DNA of 64,000 bases from Lineus longissimus (GCF_910592395.1 NC_088309.1:1304501-1368500); one strand, 5' to 3'; shown: positions 27,401-38,825, counted from the first letter of the stretch. Made by a program: numbers and translations. Notes: generated from the sequence alone by a model not told the origin.

Positions 27401-30400
27401 TTGACAAAATATTGACGGAATAAGCTGTGAGATGACAAGAGGAACGCAAAAAAGAAACGAACATTCCTTTTCCTAGCGTCCTCTCGGCAATATAGAGAGT
27501 GTTGAAAAGCGTTGCACCGGCGCTAATTTCCACACTATCAAAGAACACGTACTGATTAACACATATAACGTTTCTAATAATTTGAGAAGCATTTTTCATC
27601 AATGCCTGTTTGTAAACTTGTTATTTCCAACGATCTTTTAGCAGGTCTAGCTCTGGACCTAACACACTTAAACCTGGGCCTACTCTAAAAAGGACCGCAC
27701 ACAGCTAAATCACCTGTCATTCACTTCAGCTCCGCCAGGTAGAGATTCTCCCAGTGCATCAGATAATGCATTATTCAACTAAGCATTAGAAGGCTGCCTG
27801 GATGAGTCAACCGATATAAAGGTACAAAACCAAGCAGAAAAGAGGTGTATATTACCTGGCAGCGCCCATCCACACAGACGTCAAGCCGACTCATTGAACA
27901 GCTGGTGCCATCATTTGCCTTTTCCGCAAGTCTTGCGTAGAAATCGTGTCCTGTTGCTTTACATGCTAGCTCGCATTTATTATTAGCTGGAAAGAAGATG
28001 AGTAGACACTTAGACAAGTCGTCAGTGAGGGAATCAGATCGAATGTAGCTTGTCAAGTCTGACATATGCCTTTGCATAATATGATTTCGCCATTGTCAAG
28101 GAGATCGGCGAAGTGGTAAGATGGCCCTGTGCGATTTACGCCAAGCGGTCAACCGCTACATTGAGAAATAACCTAAGTGATATGCGGTAGTAAAGGATTC
28201 AACTAATATTACGGGAATATCAGTCGGACTCTGTCGCGAGCTAGGTGGCTCTAACGGCAGCGCATGTCTTCTGAACTAAACTGAATGTCGCAGACGCCGT
28301 CACGTCTGGCTATATTGACCGGTTGCGAGTACATGTATTTCATTATCTTGCTTAACTTACTGAGATATGGTTCCCACGAATACGTTTTTCCATTGAATTC
28401 TCTTTTATTGAATTCCTCGCACTGAACTGCTCTGAAATCCTTGCTGCCTTCTGGACAATTCTGAAAGACGAACCGTGGCATAAAAAAAATGTAGGGGGTT
28501 TATTTGAACGATTGAGGAACGCTGAATGTCGAAACGTTGATGGTTATCTTGATCACTTACCACCGTGTTACACGTCATATGCTGATTAAACTCCCCACGA
28601 CAATTGGATCGTATTCGCCGTCTTGAATAATAGTAATGTATGTTGTTTGTTTTTCTGAAGAAAAAAAACACAGTAATTTTGTTTATCACTTATCACTGTT
28701 AATTTAATCATCATACGATAATTTACCGAATGAAATATAGATAGGTTTGTTGCCAGCTATTATCCTTCTAGACGCATCCTGGATGTGCGCTGGCGACAGA
28801 CGGAGAACATCACCGACAATGAGGTTGCCTAAAGCACCAATAACTGCCTCACTGTCGGTGAAGGCTCAGACTTTAATCAGTAGAAGTCTGTGGTGAAGTG
28901 AAACGGAAAAGATGGAACTGGCTGGGCCATTCTTTAGAATAATAAATCCCTATCAGAACCAGTCCTAATCGTACTTGGCTCACGATCTAATAATTTACGC
29001 ATCGTACATACTGTGATTAGGTTTTGCGGTATATGTTTTGAAGATAATGGATTCCAGAATTATTCTTATGTCATTTCCAATTTTGTATTGGGGAACGTGA
29101 CTTAAGTAATGTCTGTTATATATGACAATATTGGGCCTACTCCACTTATTATTTGGGTAATTCACTTTAAAATTTTGTATAATCAGTCGTTTATGAGGCG
29201 GAATTTCTCGAGATTAGAGGCAATGACGCAGCATTGCATGAATAAATGGTAGTCGTTATCGAATTCAGGAAACTCTTTACCTTTTGACCCTTCTTTCGAT
29301 ACAAGTCTTTATGTCAACCCATTACAAGTCTAAAAGCCTACAATTATCATTCACAATCCACATTAGTGTTAACAAAAAAGATGATTTTCATCTTCTAATC
29401 CTCCCATCAAATGATAATGGTACTCCAGAGCCACTTAATTTGAATTTTAGTTCAGGGCCCTCAACTGTCTTCTCAATAACCCTTGGGCAATTCGAGGAAG
29501 TCGTCAAATGCCCTTCAATTTGCTCGAAGAATTAACATTTCTGTTTCCGAATTAAATAAAGAAGAATCTGTTCACCTTTGATTAACTGTAAGGTTTCAGG
29601 GTTATTCACTTACCTCTGTATCGTCTCGCATTTACGTGATCTCGCAGATACCCCGATACCACATGTCCGGCTGCACTCCGTCCATGAGGTCCATCCACCC
29701 CATTCTGCCGCGAGGTAGGAATACGTCCGATAGCCCTAAAGTGAATAATTGAGAAATGCAACAGACATGTTACCAAAAACCTTCACAGATGGATATCGGT
29801 GACCCTCCGTTCACATATGAATTTGTATACTACACAATTCAAACACTTTTATTGAAGATGTTGATTCTTTGTACAAGTACCAATATCACGTATCATGTTT
29901 TTCTACCTTCACAGAGTTCGACCTTGCTGGATTTAGCATTTGGGCTAATCAGCTGGTTTGGTTTTTAGGCAGCATTGTTACCGATTGCTACTGTTAGATG
30001 AGTGGTATCAAAGAGATGTTAGACCACTTGAGATATTTCATGCGGGGGGGGGGGGGGATCGAGTCTAACCTCTTGGCCCAAGGCATTTAGTCTCCATGAG
30101 GAGGTCAAGATAATTATTCGGGGGTCAGGTTGGGAGGGGTGAGAGGGTACTATTGGTTTTACAGCAAAGTACCCGCGGAAGACAGCGGACTTTACTTTCG
30201 AAGTGTGGTATGCAGTCATCAGCTGTGGAGGCCGATAATTAGCAAAAAAAAAGTTGTCCCGATTGTACGAGTATTATCATTAACGATAAAAATGCCTGAC
30301 CCGCATGAACAAGATAGTTCCTTTGAAATTCTCGTAATCATGCCATTAAGAAATTGACTAATTAAGGCAGTCATGACATGTTCTAATTAGAGGTCGTGAA

Positions 30401-33400
30401 GCTTAACCACGTTTAGCAAACAATGACATTATCATTTTCAAGAAAAATAAAGGTTTATGCTTCTAAGAGCATTATTAGGCATAATGTGTCATATTGTCAC
30501 TCTCCTTTTGGTTGTATATCATATAAAATATGGTCAGCATAATATACATGTGTGATATGGGAATGTTATCAATGGCCAGAAGGAAAAAGTGGTTCTAGTG
30601 TGAATCAAATGGCGAGTGATAATTTCTGGTATCTGATTCTGACATTTTAAAAGTTTTCACACCATATAATATTGGTGTGGTGAGGTTCACAAGGCGGTCA
30701 AGTTACGAATCCCCGTGGGCCTTGTTTCTTTAAAGTCGCAACGTTTTGTTCTGGGTTTTTTTCATATGCCGTCAAATTGTTGTTCGATTTTGTCTTGAAA
30801 AAATAACTGTACACTTGGAAAAAACAAAAAGCATTATTGCCGATCAGAATATTGGCAAGAAATAATACTTCAGTTCGTTTAGATGTTAAATATGATAACT
30901 GGTCATTCTGCTTGAAGTGAACTTTTGTCTTTTGCTACATAATTTGAGGTCAGAATGTTTGACCGGTGGTAATGGTTGTTAGAAAAGCAAGAACGTGCGA
31001 GTTCTCCTGTTAGTCCAGGTGTAGATAGTTTTTTTATAGATTACATTTTCGAGAATTACTTTCAAAATTTCTTTTTAGAAATTGAATAAGGCACCTAATA
31101 TGTATATCAAACTTTAATATGACACCGAGAACGACAAAGTGTTGCTTATCCTGTCCTTTGGTGTTTACAGCAGTTACTGGCTGATTAAAAAACTCAGTGC
31201 GTACTTTTATAGAACCGAACAGTTGTACTCATTACTGTCGTGGAACGATGCCTACAGTAGGTGTCAATATCCTTCTGTGATCTTTTGTGACGACCCTCAA
31301 AAGCACAACTTGGAAGAACTTGTGAGCAGTCTCACGTCATGAGTACCAGCACCAAACATAAATAGACCTACAAGTATGCTTGAAAAACACTAGACCTATA
31401 CTTGTGTTATTAACCTTGTTCAATTATTTTCCTCTCCGTTCTAAAGGCGCTTTAGAAAACGAAATCAGGTCTTCCATTGTAAAAATTGAGTCGATCGACC
31501 TTTTATAGTATACTGGTCTTTATCGCCTATTATGAAGCCTTTTTTTCGATATCAAGGTTTCTATTTCTAACCAAGCAGGCTCTAGACATTCCCAGGCTGA
31601 ACATGTTAAACAAGTACACACTCTAGACGAGTTGATTTTTTACCGTCTTACGGTAGTGTTTGGCGATGTCATCGAAAGTTTGATAAACTTCAGAAGCTTT
31701 TCAAGCACATCGTACATTTTTTATTCATTACATTTCAAAAGCAAAGGTTAACATGTAGATTGTCGTTTGTCGCATGTATATCGTTTGTCGTACATAGTGG
31801 TTGCAAAACATTACTTAATAGAGGAGCTTGCTATTCCTGAAGGGTAATATACTCTAAAGAGACAGAAACATAAATTTCTGTTATTGAAGGAGGCGTGAAC
31901 ACTTTGAAACGGATATCCCATATTTGTTAAAAAAGACTATTTCATACCAACACTCGTGAGCATATCCCATTATGGTTCTTGACCAACATTTTCTAAATAG
32001 ACCACCCGTTTTTTTAATGTATTCTAGTTGAAGTCTAGGCTTTCAGAAACCCAGCAGTTACCTAATGCAGACAACACTTACATTATTTTCAAGTCATGTT
32101 TTCGTTCCTGGAAAACCTTTGCTAGATATGGAAGCAGGAAAGGACATTGTATGGTGACCTACTCCGGATTATATCAAATTACAGTTAATTGTTAGTTGCG
32201 ACAAAAAGGTTGTGTGTGTCCAAGCAAGAATATCCGCCTTTGCCCAATTGCATCTTCAGTTCTGAAGTTCGAAGGTCTTCAAGTCAGCCCAATATTCTGG
32301 TCTTTCATCGCGCCGTCGAAGTACTTATATAAGGCGGAAATACAGCAAACGTGATTTACTGGATGTTAAGGGTTATAAAGAAACTGGTTTATAGTGAAAA
32401 AACATGAGCTACCAATATCAGAGCGCCATCTGATCGTGCAGACGAATGCTTTGTGATGAATGCACATAGAAGACCACGAGCCATGCGGTCTGTCATCTAA
32501 ACCCCAATCAATTTGACAGAGAGGCTCGTTTCGAATAAGATATCCCGCCCTTGGGACGAAGAGGCTGCAATCCATACTTTTGGGAACAGAAACCCATAAT
32601 ATGATTGGAAAGGAACGTCATTTACTTCAGCGATTAGTCTACTCCGATGTTTTATTGTCTAACATTATAGGGAATGGCTACTTCTCAGCGACTGTTAGAA
32701 CAGATCAGCTGGTGTATAATATTGTGTACCCAGGATTGGATAGACACACAGCTTTAGTCGCTCAATGCGCCGGTGATTTAACCTGCATGTAAGTTCAATT
32801 GCAAAGGATGATGGTGACTGTCACGGCCGAAAGAGGATGATTATGCAATGCGTGGGCAAAAGTAGTTTTCTGCCAAAGCTGAGAGCACCACCCCCGCGAC
32901 CTAATGGCCCTGAAACACACTGACCGATGGATTAGAGGAAAACAGAACTACATTAATCTTGAGTGTTAATGCCTCAATCATATCTTAACCTTTGTCAATC
33001 ATTTATCTAACATTAGCTACATGATAGTAGGGGTAAGGGGTAAGGTAAATACGCTTTTCATGTGCTTTCAATCAAGCCCATAACATCTCCATCTTCCAGA
33101 CAAACCCGCCAGTTAGTAGAAGTAACGATACCCCAACTACCCCTAAGTGCCGAGGCAAATAGCTAGCTATTTCTCTGCGCTAACCCATCACGGAGCCAAT
33201 GATACTGCCGATGCTCTTTGAGGCCCCTGCTGATCACTGTTTATGTCACTTTCCCCCGCAATAATCACCCGCCTGCGAGGAAAGGTGCAAAGTGGAAAAG
33301 GTCAGATGGAACCATTACGAATGTGGCTTGAGATCGTCTTATATTCTGCTGTAAGGCTTTAGAGAGCGTTTATTGCCACAAGAGGAGCTTGTGGTCGACA

Positions 33401-34609
33401 ACCTATCCTATTCATTAATGGCGGGCATGACTGGTCTGCTCATAAGATGTAACCTTCTCTATTGTTCATTGTCTTTATAACCAACGTCAAACCTAACACA
33501 AAGAAACAAGAATGATGATCGCTGTATATGCCTAGTTCCTTTACGATATCCAGAGGGCAGCATGATTATTGATTGGTATACATGTGTGTTGCAGATTAGC
33601 AATGTCATCCAAAATGAGTACATTGTTCTCCCACAAAGCGCAATGACGTCTCCGATTTTGAATAATCTCGATTTATAGTATTTTCAAAGTTAGGAAGTCA
33701 ATTTGTTACTTGTCCAGCTCAGTCATCGGTCAATTTAGAGCTGGCTAGACAATAATTGTTGGTCCACAATTGATCATTCAGTGGGCTTTTTATTAACACC
33801 GTTCTGGTCGATGAAGATAACGTTTTCGAATGATAACTTCCACGCATGCAGCAATCACACTTAACGTTTAATTTTCTATCAGATTTTTGAATAATTGCCC
33901 GAGATCAAATTGCAGGCGATTTGAACCGCACGCCCTTTGGCTAAGGTTATTCGAAGGTCAATACCTCAGACTCCTCGTTTAATTCAGTTTTAGAAAAATC
34001 GTTCAGCGGCCCAAACACTTGAGCCATTCGGTATCGAATTTCGAATGGTCATGTATTAAGTGTGACGTGATACGTATGAGCCTATTTATATCTAATTTTA
34101 AGATGCACTGAGTTTGAACGATGAGAATATGTCACAAGTAAATTTGGTTAGTGTATCAGCCGAAGTGGTCAGCATCAATAACGTATGTTACTGCTGAGTG
34201 CTTCCGAAACTACACCATAATGAGTCCCATGATATCATTACATAAACTACATACAGTGGAACCTCTGTTAGTGGACACCTCTCTATTAAGGACAACCTCT
34301 CTATTAAGGACAACCTCTCTATTAAGGACAACCTCTCTATTAAGGACACTAGTTTTGGTCCCAAATTGGTTGTTTCCATTCAATTTGACCTCTCTAATCA
34401 GGATACCTCTATTAAGGACAGCACTTGTCAGTCCCGTGGGTGTCCTTAATAGAGAGGTTCTACTGTATATACAGGAGGCGCGTATGTTTTTGCTGTGTTC
34501 TCCTCCGCTTTACATGTAGGCATGCACTTACCTCGGCTATCTGGCAGAGTATCACCAAACATATTAGAATGTTCCACCAGGAAAACCTGAAAGTAGATCG
34601 ATGCACCAT
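3290..34609 (-). CDS. ADAMTSL: ADAMTS-like extracellular matrix protein, complete, 16 exons, 814 aa
   Basis: Exons in coding order: 34609-34532, 29735-29614, 28621-28561, 28460-28361, 27986-27856, 11350-11146, 10792-10543, 10061-9884, 9626-9446, 9277-9148, 8793-8589, 8091-7921, 7435-7280, 6330-6148, 5883-5733, 3432-3290. Every junction has GT-AG ends and the phases match, giving 2445 nt including the stop. Domain order: signal peptide (1-26), TSP1 (about 37-90), cysteine-rich module (88-232), spacer (233-315), Ser/Gly linker (316-375), six TSP1 repeats (about 415-765), PLAC (about 768-814). There is no metalloprotease or disintegrin domain, so it is an ADAMTSL and not an ADAMTS. The 1+6 TSP1 plus PLAC layout is that of the ADAMTSL2/4/6 group; the cysteine-rich module also resembles papilin. 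Family members are secreted, bind fibrillin microfibrils and modulate growth-factor signalling; that role is inferred. The intron of 16.5 kb after the cysteine-rich module is far longer than the rest. Confidence 0.9.
5733..9626 (-). CDS. ADAMTSL: ADAMTS-like exons 9-15: six consecutive TSP1 repeats
   Basis: Seven exons (9626-9446, 9277-9148, 8793-8589, 8091-7921, 7435-7280, 6330-6148, 5883-5733) encode six thrombospondin type 1 repeats. From exon 11 on, introns fall just before the CSxxC core, in phase 0: each exon starts with a core (CSVRCG, CSADCG, CSNTCG, CSRTCG) and ends with the W-containing start of the next repeat (for example WYMSAWSE). Repeat 2 has its core in exon 9 (NCSAPCGG). The regular exon-per-repeat pattern suggests growth by exon duplication. 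Introns are short except 6331-7279, which holds a SINE. Confidence 0.9.
6375..6662 (+). mobile_element. tRNA-derived SINE in intron 14 of the ADAMTS-like gene
   Basis: It has an A-box-like TGGTGTAGCGGTCAAG and B box GGTTCGATCCC, then a body with CACCCAGGTGTATAAATGGG, a conserved central block of the kind seen in marine-invertebrate SINEs. Plus orientation, opposite to the host gene. Three ATTACGCCTA units (6682-6712) lie just after its end. Confidence 0.6.
6682..6712. repeat. Three tandem 10-11 bp units (ATTACGCCTA)
   Basis: TAATTACGCC is repeated three times in direct order next to the SINE 3' end. It may be a target or tail-derived microsatellite. Confidence 0.6.
7141..7190 (+). repeat. 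SINE/LINE-type 3' tail
   Basis: It reads AAAGTGCTTTGAGACG and on to TATAAAAGCGCTATATAA, the same tail layout as the minus-strand copy at 38826-38880. It lies about 90 bp from an ADAMTS-like exon in the intron. Confidence 0.45.
9884..10061 (-). CDS. ADAMTSL: ADAMTS-like exon 8: Ser/Gly/Pro-rich linker after the spacer
   Basis: This exon adds 59 residues rich in Ser, Gly, Thr, Pro and charged residues (start SSKTPVKYEPSD, end AQGGSSSTG) with no cysteine. It lies between the spacer exon and the first of the six C-terminal TSP1 repeats. Phases 2 in and 0 out fit the neighbours. It looks disordered and has no domain I recognise; such linkers differ widely among ADAMTSL paralogues. Confidence 0.75.
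10543..11350 (-). CDS. ADAMTSL: ADAMTS-like exons 6-7: end of cysteine-rich module and spacer
   Basis: Exon 6 (11350-11146) opens with SVGCDGVLGSS and KCGICGGDSTTC, the hallmark GCD..LGS...DKCGxCGGD..TC signature of the ADAMTS/ADAMTSL cysteine-rich to spacer junction. It runs into GFTRP-like and IPAGACNINISE, the start of the spacer beta-sandwich. Exon 7 (10792-10543) continues with YLFNGNW, FKYMRP and ILYQQRNPGIKYEYTIP, typical spacer strands. One potential N-glycosylation site (NIS) is present. Confidence 0.88.
11402..11422. repeat. T9/G12 homopolymer tract
   Basis: A run of T is followed directly by a run of about ten to twelve G. It is a low-complexity tract just upstream of the hairpin cluster in the intron. 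Confidence 0.7.
11675..11905. repeat. Cluster of short related hairpins
   Basis: Four clear modules share arms of the form CTGTTTGGC / GCCAAACAG with GC-rich centres: 11680-11700, 11720-11746 (8-bp perfect arms CTGTTTGG/CCAAACAG), 11761-11791 (arms 9 of 10) and 11878-11903 (TTGGTAAGC/GCTTGCCAA). A further half module lies at 11802-11818. All lie within 230 bp. Confidence 0.65.
18605..18722. mobile_element. 118-bp long inverted repeat (MITE or hairpin locus)
   Basis: The left arm 18605-18641 and right arm 18686-18722 are reverse complements at 34 of 37 positions (start GGGTG, core TATGAATAAA, end AAATGCTTTTACTT). The spacer is 44 bp. The similarity may extend a few bases outward. No open frame and no clear target duplication. 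Confidence 0.6.
21043..21081 (-). CDS. ADAMTSL: Candidate alternative first exon, 13 codons, signal-peptide-like
   Basis: On the minus strand an ATG at 21081 opens MNGISFAVVLCVL, followed directly by a GTGAGT donor in phase 0. A TATAAAA lies about 150 bases upstream. The next ADAMTS-like exon downstream (11350) also starts in phase 0, so splicing would give MNGISFAVVLCVL-SVGCDGVL, a hydrophobic start fused to the spacer and six TSP1 repeats, lacking the N-terminal TSP1 and most of the cysteine-rich module. It could instead be the first exon of a nested gene whose other exons I did not find, or a chance match. Confidence 0.4.
21229..21235 (-). promoter_or_regulatory. TATA box upstream of the internal first exon
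   Basis: The minus strand reads TATAAAA here, placing a start site near 21205 and the candidate ATG about 125 bases into the transcript. An ATG near 21211 opens a short upstream frame that ends before 21081 and might be transcribed if initiation is slightly early. Confidence 0.4.
23601..23621. repeat. Perfect 21-bp palindrome
   Basis: TACTCCACGA, a single central A, then TCGTGGAGTA: arms of ten bases match exactly. It is isolated in intron sequence. Confidence 0.6.
25499..25657. mobile_element. MITE with about 23-bp terminal inverted repeats
   Basis: The left end reads AGCCAGGATCCAGTTG and on to TTCAAAA; the right end is its imperfect reverse complement (TTTTTGAACAGCCG to CCCTGGCT). It is 159 bp with no coding capacity. 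I could not define a target duplication, so the superfamily (hAT-like or other) stays open. Confidence 0.55.
25833..26632. repeat. 68-bp tandem satellite, about 11.8 copies
   Basis: Units start at 25833 and every 68 bp to 26581 (CCATACCCGCACGAAGC...). The first five copies alternate GATCCGG/GATCCAG, suggesting a 136-bp dimer step. Copy 6 carries AATGATAGC, copy 7 a GCAGGC variant, and the last copy is diverged and truncated. Because 68 is not a multiple of three, minus-strand open frames across the array switch frame from copy to copy and are not genes. Confidence 0.95.
27856..28621 (-). CDS. ADAMTSL: ADAMTS-like exons 3-5: cysteine-rich module
   Basis: Exons 28621-28561, 28460-28361 and 27986-27856 encode the end of TSP1-1 (CRGEFNQHMTCNTV, NCPEGS) and then KDFRAVQCEEFN, WEPYL, CELACKATGHDFYARL, DGTSC and VCVDGRCQ. 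These match the FR..QC..FN...W.P.....KC.L.C...G..FY..L...V.DGT.C......VC..G.C pattern of ADAMTS/ADAMTSL/papilin cysteine-rich modules. Phases 2, 0, 1 and 0 chain correctly across the four junctions. Confidence 0.88.
29614..29735 (-). CDS. ADAMTSL: ADAMTS-like exon 2: N-terminal TSP1 repeat
   Basis: It encodes EWGGWTSWTECSRTCGIGVSAR and on to KCETIQR. The W-x-x-W motif is a potential C-mannosylation site, and the CSRTCG core is a potential O-fucosylation site in this repeat family. Phase 0 in, phase 2 out. Confidence 0.88.
29736..34531. other. ADAMTSL: 4.8 kb first intron of the ADAMTS-like gene
   Basis: I see no exon. It holds a G11-12 tract near 30043-30054 and a MITE at 34254-34465, close to the first exon. 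Moderately GC-rich unique patches around 32.8-33.4 kb could be regulatory, but nothing specific supports that. Confidence 0.5.
34254..34465. mobile_element. Tc1/mariner-type (pogo/Tigger-like) MITE with internal 18-bp repeats
   Basis: The ends are inverted (CAGTGGAACCTCTG at left, GAGAGGTTCTACTG at right) and flanked by TA (34252-34253, 34466-34467), as expected for Tc1/mariner-superfamily insertions. An 18-bp unit ACCTCTCTATTAAGGACA is repeated four times at 34277-34348; the unit copies the terminal-repeat sequence itself. It ends 66 bp from the donor of the ADAMTS-like first exon. Confidence 0.7.
34532..34609 (-). CDS. ADAMTSL: ADAMTS-like exon 1: start codon and signal peptide
   Basis: ATG at 34609 opens MVHRSTFRF followed by the hydrophobic WWNILICLVILCQIAE, a classic signal peptide, ending at a GTAAGT donor in phase 0. 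The next exon (29735) starts in phase 0. It is too short and spliced to appear as a standalone open frame. Confidence 0.8.
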
Positions 34610-37600
34610 TGTCAGTCTTTATAGTCACAGAGCAAAAAATCAAATGAAGACAACGCTTTCGTAATAATCCTTCGTGTCAATTGTTCGCTAGAATTAATCA
34701 GTCCTTATTCTCAGCAATGGTCGTTTATGATTTTTAATCCCAGACACTCGTTAGTCCACGGTGTATCCTATATTCCATACGATGTTATTTCGAGTAAAGC
34801 GGTAGCCCAGAGTGTGCAAACAACGGATGTCGCGAATTTTTTCTCGTATCTAGATTGTGTCTCGTGTCGATCTAATATTAGCATACTCGGTATCTAATAT
34901 TGCCCCATCACGATACAATCAATGTGACGCAATGATATTTTAGACTCGATCTAGGTTATGTCAGTACGGAATTGGTGTCAGACACAAACAGCCTTTTCCC
35001 AGCTTGACTCGGACTTATATGAATGACAAATTGTGTCACACAAACAAACATAATTTGAGATTGGAAGCTATGAAGACAGGCGTTTCATGATGGAAAACTG
35101 TCCCATCCTAGAGTTTGTTCGATCTCAGACTTGCACTTTTATGTTGAATGGATCATTGCTTCTCATAGACACAGTTTCATCACCAGGGCTCGTGGAAAAG
35201 GAACTGCTTGTAACAATGATGTACTGGATGGAAGTCAGGCGTTATCGCGTTCGGCTCCGAATGCTCAGATATAAACTCATTCCATGCACCTGTCCTTAGC
35301 GAAAATTGACCCCACAGTCTATCACCTGCACTTGATACTGAACTTACTAACTCAGTTCTTCGTCTGATAAATTAGCTTACAACATATCCAGTCATACCTT
35401 AACCTACGCAGAAAACACTCCAGAGGTCTACGCTTACTTGATAAAAAGTTGAAATTCCTTTTAGTTCTATTTCGATCACAATCGAATTTAAACATTGTGT
35501 TCCACATAGTTTTTTTGGCCACCCGCCGAGGCGTCCCCTTTAACTTCTAATTTGACCGTCGAATAATTTTGATTTATATCGAGAGGTATGTGAAGAGAGA
35601 TACGTAACTAAATTATGCAGCTCACGGGCCATTACGTGATATTGCAGCGCAATTTCTGCCTAATTTATACCAAGTATTATCATTTCATTCACTTGGTCAT
35701 GAGAGCGATTACTTCGACAATTCAGCAGCAATTTTTTAAGACTTTGAAAATGATTTTGGTCGCATGTAGTGAAAACTGCACGCGGCAGAGTTGAGATCGT
35801 TAGGCCTATAATGTGGTAGGTGCTGATCTAACTGAAGATTTATAGTTACCATCAGATAATGATTCGACGGTGCGATTACAAGTTATTGCAACTCCCACTC
35901 GACTGGTAGTGACCAGAAACAGGATTGACCCCCCCCATCGCCACCGCAACCTCGTCATTTCTCAGTTCGCAGTTGTGAACCATTTCGCAATTGCGAATAC
36001 GCCACAGTATTTTATTCGGTGTTAACTTTTCTTTTGGGATATCATACCAGTGGATTTACATTAAATACCTATAGGCTGACCTGTTCTTTTGATCCTACAT
36101 GCCGCAGCAATTGGAATGGGCAATACATTTTTTCTGGAGTAATTTCGGCTCAGATATGTCGTCTTCTTTGGCTATAATCACATGGAAAAATGTTATTCAT
36201 AGAAGAGAGGCACTTTCATATGAGTGTTTGAAGGCGCTATCTGTTTTTTTTTCAAATCACTCATTAGCCTAATGCCTAAATTTGTCAAATTACACAGCGG
36301 TTAACGTTGCATAATTCGATGGAAAAACATGGCAATTTTCTTTAATTTATTGAAATTTCAAGATGTCAAGACGCCAAGTTAGATCGAATCAATCGTATAA
36401 GGCCTAGGCAGTCGTACATCTAGTAACTCCACTAATAAAGACTTGAATGTTTCACCCTTTACCCCACGACTGAACTGATGAATGCAGTTCTGATGACCGC
36501 ACGTCTGGCAAGCTGGATTAACCGCAAAACCGCAGCCGTAAGACTAGAAGCCACCAGATTATGCCAGCGAACCCATCTGTTCATTTTAGCGAGTGATTCA
36601 GAGATTGGCACTATATCAACGCTCGTGACGAGAGGTTTTTTTTAGCCAACTTGGGTTTGAATTTCAGCAGTGAATCGACACGAAACAAAACGAAAACTAA
36701 GCCGACATCTTAAATACCTCACACAAGATATCTTCCTGGAAGATACTGCCTTATCGATGCAGCCAGTGCAGCCTATCCAATATTAGTATATCGTACGAAA
36801 GAGTAAACTAAAACACATGGTGAGTTTTAATGCATCAATTATAGCTCGGCATCCTAAACCTCCTCTAAGTATCACACTGATTTTGATGGAAGAACGATTG
36901 TCAAAGATGTAGGGCAAATCTAAACGTTGGGCAAGGATTTTCTCTTCAACTTTGTGTGGAGTAATAGATAAAAAAGACCAATAGGCAACAACCACCAGCT
37001 GTCAATGTGAAAAACGTCATGTTACGAAAATATAATCACGTTTGAAACAGTGAAATCATAACCTTTCTTATCTGTCGACTGATTAGGTTTCTACCTAACT
37101 AACGACCACTTAACACAAATTTCCTGCAGCTAACTAAATTAGTATAAGGTTTACTAGTTATAGACGAGAACCTGGGGTTTTCGGTGATAACGCGAAGAAA
37201 AAATGAATGACAAGTCACCCAAACGTTACGGAATCTTCTGATTGATTTGTTACTGATGTAGTGTTCGTCGAATATGTAGCCAGAGCGTGTATGAGTTACC
37301 ACCGTAGTGGGTATTGTACTATACTTTACTGTACCCATGTGACATGTGAATGCAACGATAGTTTTTTGGCATTTTTCTCAAAAGTTGAAAATTTTCATTG
37401 GGCAATCATTTTATGATGGTGACGAAATGTAGTAGTATTCCGATGACTTAAGCCACCGATGCTGATTACGTATACTCAAGTAGTCTCAACGAGGTAGTGT
37501 CTGGTGATCTAGTGCTAACATACTTAGTATACATTCCGGTATCAAGCAACTCAGACAGCAACAACAGAATTCTGTTTACCTGGAACGTAAACCTGATATT

Positions 37601-38825
37601 CCACTTGTGATAGATCAGGTAAAAACAAATGAAAAATCGAGACAACTTACAAATCAGTTTACAACAGGTGCAGAGGCCTATAAGCAAAAGAATGATTTCT
37701 CAGTATATTCCGTTGTTTAATTGAGTCTTATCTTCTAACAAGAAGGTTAGATTAAAAAACATTGTCTTGCCTCTTTATCTGCAACTGAACGTGCTCTGTT
37801 ATTTCAAACAGTGTGTTATCATAATTGTAAACTGTTTGACACAACAACCTCACAAAAAAGTCCAATAATGCGACGACTTCTTTTATAAATTGACTGATAC
37901 GGAAAGAAACGCAAACCTCTATTGATTACGCCTATGCTCCTTGTCGGCTACATCCAACCAGGGGTTGTACGGTTTAGATAATCAAAGATACATGTACACC
38001 AACCAGTCGAGAGACTGGAAACCTGAACGATTAAAACAAAAATGAAGGCCTGTCGTTGGGATACATTAATACCATAAATTCTTGCGCTAATATTCCGATT
38101 ACGAAAAAAAAACAACTAAAATATGTTAATGGTTTCTGATACCGGCATGAGGAAATTCCTTTTTTGGGGCACAATGTTGGTTGTTACATCTAAAATTAAG
38201 CTTGCTCTGTGGATATTTGGGATCAATTTCAGATACCAGAGTGATCGATGCATTTAAGTATGATCACTTGTGAAATTCCTTTCATTTAGTGTCATGTCAG
38301 GATAATTAGAATTACGCTTGTTGTGCGGCCATCTTTGAATCAATTCGCGACATTTTTATGTACTTCAAAACAGACACGATTCAGTGGAATGTGAAAATTG
38401 CAATAAATCGACTTCAGGAATGACTTGCACACAAAATAGTGTTATCTTTCCATATTGTAGTTAAATTATTATGCAACGTTTTGCAATACCTAATTTGACC
38501 ATGTGCAATATTAGGTGGTTTTGTCCCAATAGAGGAATACATTACGTACGGAACAATTTAACATGTAGTGAGCTAGCATGGGAAGTTGTAAATTGACCGA
38601 GAAAAGGCCAAAAAAGTGTAAGCTGGTTTCACAAACCAATCCGTCCCTGAGTGATTCTCCATGATCGATCGCTCATATCACTTTTGATACTATTTACTTA
38701 ATAAACAATCTAACATTTTCATTAAAGTACCTTAAGACGAGGGAGGGTACGATCTGTGAGACGATGTGTGTTTGAGGACTGCAAATCCTGAAGCATTAAA
38801 GCATATTTGAAATTAAGATAGAAAT

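Larger units (their letters stand above)
11351..27855. other. ADAMTSL: 16.5 kb intron of the ADAMTS-like gene
   Basis: No exon joins the two flanking phase-0 exons. Contents: hairpin cluster (11675-11905), a 166-codon open frame of doubtful meaning (13607-14107), a long inverted repeat (18605-18722), a TATA plus ATG exon on the minus strand (21043-21235), a 21-bp palindrome (23601-23621), a MITE (25499-25657) and a 68-bp satellite (25833-26632). The rest is AT-rich and featureless to me. Confidence 0.7.

Noticed and set aside
38157-38240. MRKFLFWGT... hydrophobic plus-strand start as first exon of the repeat protein at 38.9 kb
   Set aside because: No good donor follows and the frame simply runs to a stop. 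The hydrophobic start is probably chance.
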